This document shows positions 1 to 5,562 of a stretch of 5,562 nt of DNA, piece after piece. Source of the DNA: CAZPLZ01 sp964587525 (lineage in GTDB: Bacteria; Oederibacteriota; CAKKQC01); NCBI GenBank assembly GCA_964587525.1, contig CAZPLZ010000199.1, positions 1 through 5,562 of the forward strand. The letters run 5' to 3'. The notes under the pieces were generated by a model. It saw nothing but the letters and a program-made list of their open reading frames with translations. It did no database searches and was not told the DNA's origin. The position numbers and the translations under genes were made by a program. Positions within the stretch are counted from its first letter, which is position 1. Each line of letters starts with the position of its first letter.

Positions 1-40
1 CGGCCTGTCATGGCGTTTCCAGGAAGCCGCACGGCTTGCC

Positions 41-98
41 CTTCTCTCCCTACCCTCTCCCCCCTTTGGGGGGAGAGGGAGAAGGGTGAGGGGGGAGA
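41..98. repeat. GC-rich palindromic (REP-like) repeat, copy 1
   Basis: Positions 53-64 (CCCTCTCCCCCC) and 68-79 (GGGGGGAGAGGG) form a perfect 12-bp inverted repeat around a TTT loop. A second short arm pair, CTTCT at 41-45 and AGAAG at 80-84, can extend the stem across a bulge. A GGGTGAGGGGGG tail follows at 84-95. The core and tail match the repeat at 1677-1761 in the same orientation, so this is a dispersed element and not a one-off terminator. There is no T-tract on either side. It lies about 170-220 bases beyond the stop of the DUF4956 gene, so a minus-strand transcript reading through would carry it as a very stable 3' hairpin. A role in mRNA 3'-end protection is possible but is inference. 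Confidence 0.8.
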
Positions 99-136
99 GA
101 GAATCTTCGGAAGTTCTTCTCAGGGGCGGAGGGGCG

Positions 137-271
137 ATGGATTTTAAGTTCGTGCTGGAGCTGCTCAAACCCGGCGCGCTGACGCTGACGGTGACGGCCG
201 GCGGGGTGGAGGCGGATTCAGGCCGGCCGGTTCAAGCCGAGCCCTGGACTTATCCCCTCACCGTTCAATAA
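137..271 (+). CDS. Small hypothetical protein (44 aa), weakly supported
   Basis: An ATG at 137 is preceded by a purine-rich GGAGGGG at 128-134, close enough to act as a ribosome-binding site. The 44-residue product begins MDFKFVLELLKPG, then has a beta-prone stretch (ALTLTVTAGG) and ends PLTVQ. Third codon positions are GC-rich, as expected for coding DNA of this composition. I recognise no family, signal peptide or membrane segment. A GTG at 86 in the same frame would lengthen it to 61 aa, but that start lies inside the hairpin repeat. The frame stays open upstream to the window edge, so it could instead be the tail of a longer gene or a decayed remnant. It converges on the DUF4956 gene and overlaps its last 7 bases. 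It could equally be a chance ORF. Confidence 0.3.
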   Translation: MDFKFVLELLKPGALTLTVTAGGVEADSGRPVQAEPWTYPLTVQ

Positions 272-933
272 TCCACATCGCTCTTGGAGGCGATCAACAC
301 CACCTCGGAGCCGCCCTCGACCTGACCGATGGACTTCGTCAACTGCTCGGCCGTGACCCCCTCCTTCAAGGTGATGTCATAGGTGAGCTTGAGCTGGGTC
401 CCGTCCCCCGAAGGCTCGAGGTGAAGCAAGTTGAACCGCTTGCTGTACTTCTGGATCTCCTCAAGATACGCGGAGCTGCTGTAACTCTGGCTGAAGTTGA
501 AGCGCAGGATAAACTCGCTTTTGTAGAGCGCGCCGTAGTTCAGCTTGTGGAACGTCTGAGCGAGCAGGGCGATCACGACCGTGGCCGCCACCGCCAGAAA
601 ATAATTGGAAGTCCCCGCGGCCATCCCGACCGCCAGAGCACCGAACACGTAGGCCGTATCTTTGGTGTCCTTCACGACGGTCCGGAACCTGATGATGGAA
701 AGGGCCCCCACCAGCGCGAACGCCCGCGCCAGAGAAGAGCCGATCACCATCATGACCACGGCCACGATGACCGCGACAAACACGATCGTCTGCGTGAACG
801 ACTGCGAGTAGGAAAACCCCGTATGCGTGCGACGGTAGACGACAGAAATGACGAGGCCGAGCGCTGTCGCCAGCACCATGTTGATCAGCATCTCCTCGTA
901 GGAATAGGTTAATAAGCTACCGACGGCTTTCAT
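265..933 (-). CDS. DUF4956 domain-containing integral membrane protein
   Basis: This 222-aa protein matches the DUF4956 family in layout. It has hydrophobic segments at about residues 15-33, 48-67, 93-107 and 110-126. The family hallmark, a small-residue and basic stretch GALSIIRFRTVVKDTKD, lies at residues 76-92 between the second and third segments. The C-terminal 90 or so residues (about 135-222) are soluble and look like an alpha/beta domain, probably cytoplasmic. The biochemical function is not established. In many bacteria this gene sits next to a VTC-type polyphosphate polymerase and often a CotH gene, as it does here, so it is inferred to be the membrane partner of the VTC protein. 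The ATG start is 12 bases after the VTC stop, with no clear Shine-Dalgarno in the gap, suggesting translational coupling. It is the last gene of the operon. Length is normal and no damage is visible. Confidence 0.88.
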   Translation of the reverse strand: MKAVGSLLTYSYEEMLINMVLATALGLVISVVYRRTHTGFSYSQSFTQTIVFVAVIVAVVMMVIGSSLARAFALVGALSIIRFRTVVKDTKDTAYVFGALAVGMAAGTSNYFLAVAATVVIALLAQTFHKLNYGALYKSEFILRFNFSQSYSSSAYLEEIQKYSKRFNLLHLEPSGDGTQLKLTYDITLKEGVTAEQLTKSIGQVEGGSEVVLIASKSDVDY

Positions 934-945
934 TGATTGGGTATT

Positions 946-1644
946 CTACTCCAGGTTTGGCGCCAGGCCCAGCGCTTCAATACCTCGACAGACTTTGGAA
1001 ATGGAGACGCGTTGCAGTTCATAGGAGCACACGAGGCGGTGAAACCAGGCGGGAACTCTCACCCGGAATTTCACTTCCATGATCGTGTAACCGGGTAGAA
1101 GACAATGCCCGGTCTCTTGAGGGGAGGGGAACAGATGCTGCGTGGTTGTGGCGGCCAGATGATCGTCGAAGGTAAGGCGAAATTCAGGGTCATACTTGGT
1201 GAGGTAGGGCCGGCGGTGATAGTCAATCAAGATCACCGGCCGCAGGCGCTTCCGGTACCACTCATACTCAAGCCGCTGACAGATCGGGTCCTTCCTGGTG
1301 GCATGCAGGATGAGCTGAACCAGCCGGTCGCCCTTCGCCTGAGCAGGACCCAGGGTGTGCTTGATGGCGACACGATGTTTGAACACCACGCCGTTTTCAT
1401 GTCTTCTGATTTCTAAAAAGGGGTCTTGAGCATCCTCTGAAGCGCCGGTGTAGGTGCGCACTCTGAATTTGGAGCGCGAGTGCAGCCCGTCGGTCTTATC
1501 GTAGTAATTGGAAAACACGGGATCGTCGAAATACAGGCTCCGCACGAAATAGCGATGGTCCGGCTTCGCCTCGGCCACCGGGTCAACTGACATGAAATAC
1601 GTAAGCTCCCGCTCGATCTCCTCGCGCAGCTTTTGGGAAAGCAC
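946..1644 (-). CDS. VTC-domain polyphosphate polymerase family protein, 5' end uncertain
   Basis: The protein belongs to the VTC family, whose fold is a tunnel lined with basic residues that makes polyphosphate from ATP in the yeast Vtc4 case. Counting from the GTG at 1644, visible motifs are SLYFD (36-40), KFRVRTY (59-65), LEIRRHENGVVFKHR (77-91), RPVILIDYHRRPY (135-147), RLTFD (156-160), IMEVKF (188-193) and SISKVCRG (214-221). Most alternating charged residues expected of the tunnel are present. No signal peptide or membrane segment is seen, so it is probably cytoplasmic and recruited by the adjacent DUF4956 protein. The GTG at 1644 is the first standard start in frame but has no Shine-Dalgarno. 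The family's opening strand, RYEFKY, is encoded in frame just upstream (1662-1645). The frame is open back to the CotH stop through a hairpin repeat, so the true start is probably further upstream or has been lost. Family assignment is strong; activity and start are not. Confidence 0.82.
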   Translation of the reverse strand: MLSQKLREEIERELTYFMSVDPVAEAKPDHRYFVRSLYFDDPVFSNYYDKTDGLHSRSKFRVRTYTGASEDAQDPFLEIRRHENGVVFKHRVAIKHTLGPAQAKGDRLVQLILHATRKDPICQRLEYEWYRKRLRPVILIDYHRRPYLTKYDPEFRLTFDDHLAATTTQHLFPSPQETGHCLLPGYTIMEVKFRVRVPAWFHRLVCSYELQRVSISKVCRGIEALGLAPNLE

Positions 1645-1676
1645 ATACTTGAACTCATACCGGCCAAAACGATGTG

Positions 1677-1761
1677 CCCCCCTCTCCCCTGAAGGGAAGA
1701 GGGAAGTTCTATCAATTCCCTCTCCCCCTTCGGGGGGAGAGGGGAGGGTGAGGGGGGACAG
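1677..1761. repeat. GC-rich double-hairpin (REP-like) repeat, copy 2, at CotH-VTC junction
   Basis: Two tandem hairpins fill the space between the CotH stop and the VTC coding region. The stronger one pairs CCCTCTCCCCC (1718-1728) with GGGGGAGAGGG (1733-1743) in a perfect 11-bp stem around TTCG. The weaker one (about 1679-1703) has the same CCCTCTCCC and GAGGG arms, imperfectly paired around a short TGA-containing loop. They are separated by AAGTTCTATCAATT. The tail AGGGTGAGGGGGG (1744-1756) matches the tail of the copy at 41-98, in the same orientation. Translated on the minus strand it gives a Pro/Gly/Glu-rich peptide typical of such repeats and unlike any VTC protein. In the mRNA it would form strong structures directly ahead of the VTC gene, which could attenuate its translation or transcription; that effect is inferred. 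Confidence 0.8.
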
Positions 1762-4596
1762 TTAATTTCTGTGCGCAAGGCCCTCAACTCCTCTTCTTTC
1801 GGGATGGACGTGGGCCCAATAGTTGTCAAACCCCTTCACCAGCGCGCGTTCTTCGGGGAGCCGCCAGAACTGTTTGACCGCCGCAGTGACCCTGTTCGTT
1901 GAATCAACTGTTTTATCGATATCGATCCCCTCTGTCTTCTTTAGGTTACGATCAAGAAAGGTGTCGTAAACCCAGATTGAGGATTGCCGGTCAGCCGTAA
2001 TCAGCTTGGGGTTGTTGGCCACCTGGCCTTTGTAGAGGTAAATCTTTCCGCCAACCCCATAGCGCCAATTTTTCTTGTACGCGTCCAGGGCATGGCTGTT
2101 CTCTTGAAGCTCGGCGTTGTAGAGCACAGCGGCGGCATCGTCCTTGGCAAGAACTCCAACGGCGTTGGCTAAAAACCGATTGTTCACCGCCAGCACCCGG
2201 CTCCCCTCGCCAACCGACAGGCCCTTGTCGCCATTGCCCTCGAACAGGGTATCGACCACGGCCGCTCTTGTCATCATGAGGTCAATGCCGTCATTGCCGT
2301 TCTCGCGGAACGCGCACCGTTCGATCACCGCGTGGCTGATGTCCAGATCAAGTCCATCGGCAAAGCCTCCGACAAAAGTTGTGTCGCGGAAGGTGACATC
2401 AGCATAGACCGCATGTACCATATCGTCCACGAGCTTGCCGTCCCGAAACCGGCAGTGCTCCACCACCACCCCGTCAACATCGTGGATGGAGAATTGAGCA
2501 GAATATTCGAACAGGTCGCCCTTTAAACCGCTGCCTCCCGCAAACTCGGCATGGACCAGCCGTGAGCCTGAGGCTCCCCGGCCCTTGAGCGCCACGGTGC
2601 CCCACGGTTCCTGATCATCCTGTACCGGCAGAAACCGGACGGGACGCTCCGCGGTGCCCTTCACCAGAAGGCGGTTATGGCAGATGAGGGAGGCGCCGGG
2701 ATGAAGGCGAACCGTGGTGCCGGGGCGGAGGATCAACTCATCCTGGATTTCCATAACACCTTTGATCTCAACCTCACCTTCCCACATCAGGGGCCGGGGA
2801 ATCGGTTGTTGGCGGACGACGGCAAAGGTGCCCTGGAATTCTTCCCGTTTCATATTATCCACACGGATGACCGGTTCCGGGCCATCGCCTCGATCGGCCA
2901 ATACCTTGACGAGCTGGTTGTCTCCTGCCATCCCCTCCAGAATCAACTCATAGTACGCGGGCTTGATTTCCATCCGATTCGCCTTCACCGGCTGGTTGCC
3001 GACGCGGATCGGCACGTAACGGGGGAGCAAGGGCGTGTCAACCGTAAGTTGTTTGCCAAACGTGGTGACCGCTCCCGAGACATCTGACCGCCTCTCCCGG
3101 CCGTCCACCCAATAACGCAGCGTGGCAGAACCCAGACTGGCAACGGGTCGACGGTAACGCAAGATCAGGCGCTTCACCGGCCGCCGCCCCGCTACGGAAA
3201 TCGAAAGAGACGCTCCTTGCTCTGCCATGGCGACGCGCACATCCCCTTTGGTGCCGAGATAGGCCTCCCTCACCTCTGTCATGTCACGTTTGATGAAAGA
3301 GCGCACCTGCCTGATGGCAGCCTCGAGCCGGTCCGAACCCCAGATGAACACAGGCAGAGGGTACATTCCCGGGCACAAGTGAGGATCCTTTTTGATCGCA
3401 GGGATCACGGCTGCCACACATGTGTCCACAGTCTTTAGAAATTCTCGATCCAATCCGGAGTGAAAAAAATCCTCCAGGGCACGCTGGCGGGCCCGGAGAA
3501 AGTCGCCGTTTTGAAACAACACGTGATGAAAGCGTGTGCCGACGACGTCCATTTGGACGGACTCTCCATCCTTGGGCATCCAGCCAGGCACCCAGGCCAT
3601 AGGGTCCCACGCCACGGGCTCGAACCGTGTCCGCCAAGGATCGTAGTAGAGACGCCAGTTGTGGGTGAGATCGTAATGGAAGCTCTGGGCGAGCACCTCG
3701 AAGGCGCTGAACCGGCCAAAGGCCTCAAGGTCCAGCAATCGCGCAAGCTCTTTCTGAACCGCCTCGGTCTGCGCCGCGTTGATTAATGCCAGAAGCCGTT
3801 TCAGCGGCTCGCGAGATTCATCCGGATAGTGGTTGTTGATGGCAACCTTCTCCCACAGGCCAGGATGATGGAAGATGTTGTTGGTCGTTCCGCGGTAGCT
3901 GTCCTTGGCCAGCAACTCCCCGGCGTAGATGTCTCCCGGCATGCGCTTAAGCCTGCGCAACGTGGACTCCCCCGGTTGTTCGACGAAGTTGTACACCCCG
4001 TGCAGCTTGCCGTTTAGGATGAGGTTGACCATCTCCGTCCGGGGCGCGATCAAGCCCATCTGGGAGGCCAAGTGATAGCCGAGGTGGTTGTGAAGTTCCC
4101 CCCTGAATTTTGAGGCAATCAGATTAAAGTCACGCAAGCCTTCAAACAGAAACTGTTGTGGTGTTCTGACCCGTATCGATTTCTTGTCATACGCCCAGTG
4201 GGAGGAAAAATCCCCCCGGTATCGAAGCTTCACCCTTTGCAGCCGGTCACCTTGGACCAACCCGCCGGAGACAAACTCAAAACCCGAATGAGGCAGTCTG
4301 GAATCGAGCTTCGCCAGATTCGGTTCAGAGACAAACAGGTGGATGGACCTCAGCGCTGTCTGGCCATCGGCGCTAAGAAACGGCGAGATGAAGGCATGTC
4401 TTATCCCTCGCAGTAACTGGGCAAATTGGTGCTGGCCAACGCGGTAGATGGTAAACCAATATGGAGGAGAGTCATAACGGACTCCAAAGGTGCCATACAC
4501 GCGTGCAGTGGACCAAACCCAGGAGACGAACAACATGGTCGCCGGCAATGTCACCAGCCAGCTCCATCGCCATGCAAACCTTATCCACCGCTTCAT
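1762..4596 (-). CDS. Membrane-anchored CotH-family kinase fused to a right-handed beta-helix
   Basis: This 944-aa protein starts with a basic tip and a hydrophobic segment (residues about 11-29) that looks like an uncleaved signal anchor, placing the rest outside the inner membrane. Residues about 85-440 form a CotH domain, an atypical protein kinase fold. Visible motifs are RGDFSSHW (127-134), KKSIRVR (138-144), NLILNGKLHGVYNFVEQ (191-207), YDLTHNWRLYYD (308-319) and PVAWDP (327-332). A beta-rich linker covers about 450-600. Residues about 605-880 are a parallel beta-helix with clear 22-23-residue rungs at 747-768, 769-790, 791-813 and 814-835. The fusion is longer than the bare CotH domain, and the helix may bind a glycan or polymer substrate. 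The ATG overlaps the upstream stop (ATGA) and follows GGAAGGG and AGGAGG, so the start is well supported. The second Asp of the usual WDxD motif is Met333. The phosphorylation substrate is unknown. Confidence 0.87.
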   Translation of the reverse strand: MKRWIRFAWRWSWLVTLPATMLFVSWVWSTARVYGTFGVRYDSPPYWFTIYRVGQHQFAQLLRGIRHAFISPFLSADGQTALRSIHLFVSEPNLAKLDSRLPHSGFEFVSGGLVQGDRLQRVKLRYRGDFSSHWAYDKKSIRVRTPQQFLFEGLRDFNLIASKFRGELHNHLGYHLASQMGLIAPRTEMVNLILNGKLHGVYNFVEQPGESTLRRLKRMPGDIYAGELLAKDSYRGTTNNIFHHPGLWEKVAINNHYPDESREPLKRLLALINAAQTEAVQKELARLLDLEAFGRFSAFEVLAQSFHYDLTHNWRLYYDPWRTRFEPVAWDPMAWVPGWMPKDGESVQMDVVGTRFHHVLFQNGDFLRARQRALEDFFHSGLDREFLKTVDTCVAAVIPAIKKDPHLCPGMYPLPVFIWGSDRLEAAIRQVRSFIKRDMTEVREAYLGTKGDVRVAMAEQGASLSISVAGRRPVKRLILRYRRPVASLGSATLRYWVDGRERRSDVSGAVTTFGKQLTVDTPLLPRYVPIRVGNQPVKANRMEIKPAYYELILEGMAGDNQLVKVLADRGDGPEPVIRVDNMKREEFQGTFAVVRQQPIPRPLMWEGEVEIKGVMEIQDELILRPGTTVRLHPGASLICHNRLLVKGTAERPVRFLPVQDDQEPWGTVALKGRGASGSRLVHAEFAGGSGLKGDLFEYSAQFSIHDVDGVVVEHCRFRDGKLVDDMVHAVYADVTFRDTTFVGGFADGLDLDISHAVIERCAFRENGNDGIDLMMTRAAVVDTLFEGNGDKGLSVGEGSRVLAVNNRFLANAVGVLAKDDAAAVLYNAELQENSHALDAYKKNWRYGVGGKIYLYKGQVANNPKLITADRQSSIWVYDTFLDRNLKKTEGIDIDKTVDSTNRVTAAVKQFWRLPEERALVKGFDNYWAHVHPERRGVEGLAHRN

Positions 4597-5562
4597 GGCG
4601 CCCTTCCGCCTCCTGGTATCTCTCCCACCCAGGCGGCGTGGAATTCACGGGCAGCCAATGGCTCATGCTCCGCGACCTTATGCTCCAGCGTCCGCGCTTC
4701 AGCAACGGAGTTGAGCCGCCGCAGGACATCAGAAAATGACGGCCGAATTCTGGCTTGAAACAGAACCGTGACTTGACCGGCATTCCGTGTGCCAGGAGGC
4801 AGAGTCCAAAAAAAGTAGGGGTCATGTTCTCCGGAAGTAATCAATCGATTCCTTCGGTGTTGTATTTGATTGAGACTGAGAGGAATTTCCAAAAGGTTAA
4901 GAGTTGTGAAACTTGTATCCTGACCCACGCGGACCGTCGGTTCGATGATCTCTAATGCCAGATTGGGCGGAGGGTCGATACGCATCTGGACCGCATGACC
5001 GGGCACCGTGACCTCGAACTCAAGATTCTCGCTCAAGGATGGGATGATGATCCGTCGCTGCTTCTCATTGAACCCCCCGCCCTCACCCCAATACACCTCC
5101 CACTCCAGGAAGGCATACCGGCATTGGTTCCAAGAAAAGAGAACGGCCTCGGCCAGTCGCCCCTGTTCGAGCAGCATGGCTTGATAAGACTTGGCAACCA
5201 CCGCAACTTCCGGCACCTTCCGGTAGAGCGCGGTCAACACCTGCTCCCCCTCTTTCGCTCTTGCCGGCATGCGCAAAAGCAGTTGGGCCCGGTTCACCTG
5301 CGCAACGAGATCCCGATCATCAAAGGCGATCCATCGGTCAAACCACGCTAAGGAACGATCCGGCCGGCTTCCATCCTGCAGGGCTAGGGTGTACATCACT
5401 TCTCTTTTCAGGCCGGCGAGCCGGTCTCCCTTGCCAATGGGCTCGAGATCCTTCAGCAGCGCTTCCAACAGCTGGATGCCGTCGTGGCGATCTTTTTTGA
5501 GCGCTCCTAGGGCTGCCTCAAGGCGATTGTGGTACAAGTTCGTATACCTATCAACGATCCAG
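4593..5562 (-). CDS. TPR-like helical protein with beta-rich C-terminal domain, 5' end outside window
   Basis: The frame is open to the window edge. The first in-frame start is a TTG at 5537, but codons for WIVDRYTN precede it without a stop, so the N-terminus is most likely outside the window. Numbering from that TTG (314 aa to the stop), residues 1-145 are amphipathic helices in TPR-like pairs, for example the segment around MLLEQGRLAEAVLFSW (121-136). Residues about 160-265 are predicted beta-rich, with a run VQMRIDPPPNLALEIIEP (183-200) that resembles the beta-sandwich modules found beside bacterial glycosyltransferases; this resemblance is loose. A short amphipathic helix (about 267-295) follows. 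No catalytic motif is seen. Its stop overlaps the CotH start, so the two are co-translated and the protein may be a scaffold or substrate-recognition partner. Function is not assigned. Confidence 0.7.
   Translation of the reverse strand, partial: WIVDRYTNLYHNRLEAALGALKKDRHDGIQLLEALLKDLEPIGKGDRLAGLKREVMYTLALQDGSRPDRSLAWFDRWIAFDDRDLVAQVNRAQLLLRMPARAKEGEQVLTALYRKVPEVAVVAKSYQAMLLEQGRLAEAVLFSWNQCRYAFLEWEVYWGEGGGFNEKQRRIIIPSLSENLEFEVTVPGHAVQMRIDPPPNLALEIIEPTVRVGQDTSFTTLNLLEIPLSLNQIQHRRNRLITSGEHDPYFFWTLPPGTRNAGQVTVLFQARIRPSFSDVLRRLNSVAEARTLEHKVAEHEPLAAREFHAAWVGEIPGGGRAP
4601..4614 (-). promoter_or_regulatory. Ribosome-binding site of the CotH gene inside the upstream gene's last codons
   Basis: On the minus strand the bases AGGAGG (4614-4609) and GGAAGGG (4607-4601) lie 12 and 4 bases before the CotH ATG. 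They also encode the Gly-rich tail of the upstream protein (PGGGRAP). Together with the ATGA stop-start overlap they decide the 4596 start and indicate translational coupling. Confidence 0.65.

Noticed and set aside
24..37. Small inverted repeat AAGCC-GCAC-GGCTT near the left edge
   Set aside because: A 5-bp stem without a T-tract or gene context is within chance expectation.
53..79. Perfect hairpin as an intrinsic terminator of the operon
   Set aside because: No T-tract follows the stem on either strand, and a sibling copy occurs inside the operon, which points to a dispersed repeat.
421..912. 163-codon plus-strand ORF antisense to DUF4956
   Set aside because: Its His/Asp/Arg-rich composition is a mirror of the hydrophobic codons on the other strand. 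The minus-strand protein has clear family features.
1413..1829. 138-codon minus-strand ORF overlapping the CotH end, repeat and VTC start
   Set aside because: All VTC motifs lie in a different frame. The ORF is kept open only by the Pro/Gly/Glu-coding repeat and ends in Arg/Ser-rich shadow sequence.
3284..3637. Minus-strand ORF in another frame inside CotH
   Set aside because: It lies wholly within the conserved CotH domain, has low-complexity out-of-frame composition and no recognisable motif.
4472..4825. 117-codon minus-strand ORF across the TPR-CotH junction
   Set aside because: Both flanking genes are coding here in other frames with an ATGA overlap, and this ORF has no ribosome-binding site or family feature.

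Overview
The window is a compact minus-strand gene cluster, read from high to low coordinates. In order it holds: a 5'-truncated TPR-like protein with a beta-rich C-terminal half (5562-4593); a large membrane-anchored CotH-family kinase fused to a right-handed beta-helix (4596-1762); a VTC-type polyphosphate polymerase domain protein (about 1644-946); and a DUF4956 integral membrane protein (933-265). The first two genes share a 4-base ATGA overlap. VTC and DUF4956 are 12 bases apart. There is no room for separate promoters, so this looks like one operon whose 5' end lies outside the window.

The exception to this tight packing is the CotH-VTC junction. It is filled by a GC-rich double-hairpin repeat of about 85 bp (1677-1761). 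A related copy in the same plus-strand orientation lies at 41-98, beyond the 3' end of the operon. The repeat abuts the CotH stop codon and sits just upstream of the first recognisable VTC motif (RYEFKY). That motif is in an open frame but upstream of any ATG/GTG/TTG start, so the repeat seems to have replaced the native VTC start and ribosome-binding region. This is the most unusual feature seen here.

Functionally, CotH, VTC and DUF4956 are a recurring bacterial association. The likely division of labour is VTC at the cytoplasmic face, DUF4956 in the membrane, and CotH-beta-helix outside the inner membrane. A link to polyphosphate or to phosphorylation of an exported protein or polymer is plausible, but the substrate cannot be read from sequence. 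The upstream TPR/beta protein is translationally coupled to CotH and may be a partner or scaffold.

The plus strand carries only one weak candidate, a 44-codon ORF at 137-271, which converges on the DUF4956 gene and overlaps its last 7 bases. All other plus-strand ORFs are shadows. No tRNA, rRNA, CRISPR, insertion sequence or clear promoter was seen.

The base composition is moderately high GC. The hairpin repeat family and the gene content fit a Gram-negative environmental bacterium; Nitrospirota or a similar lineage is a guess, not a finding.
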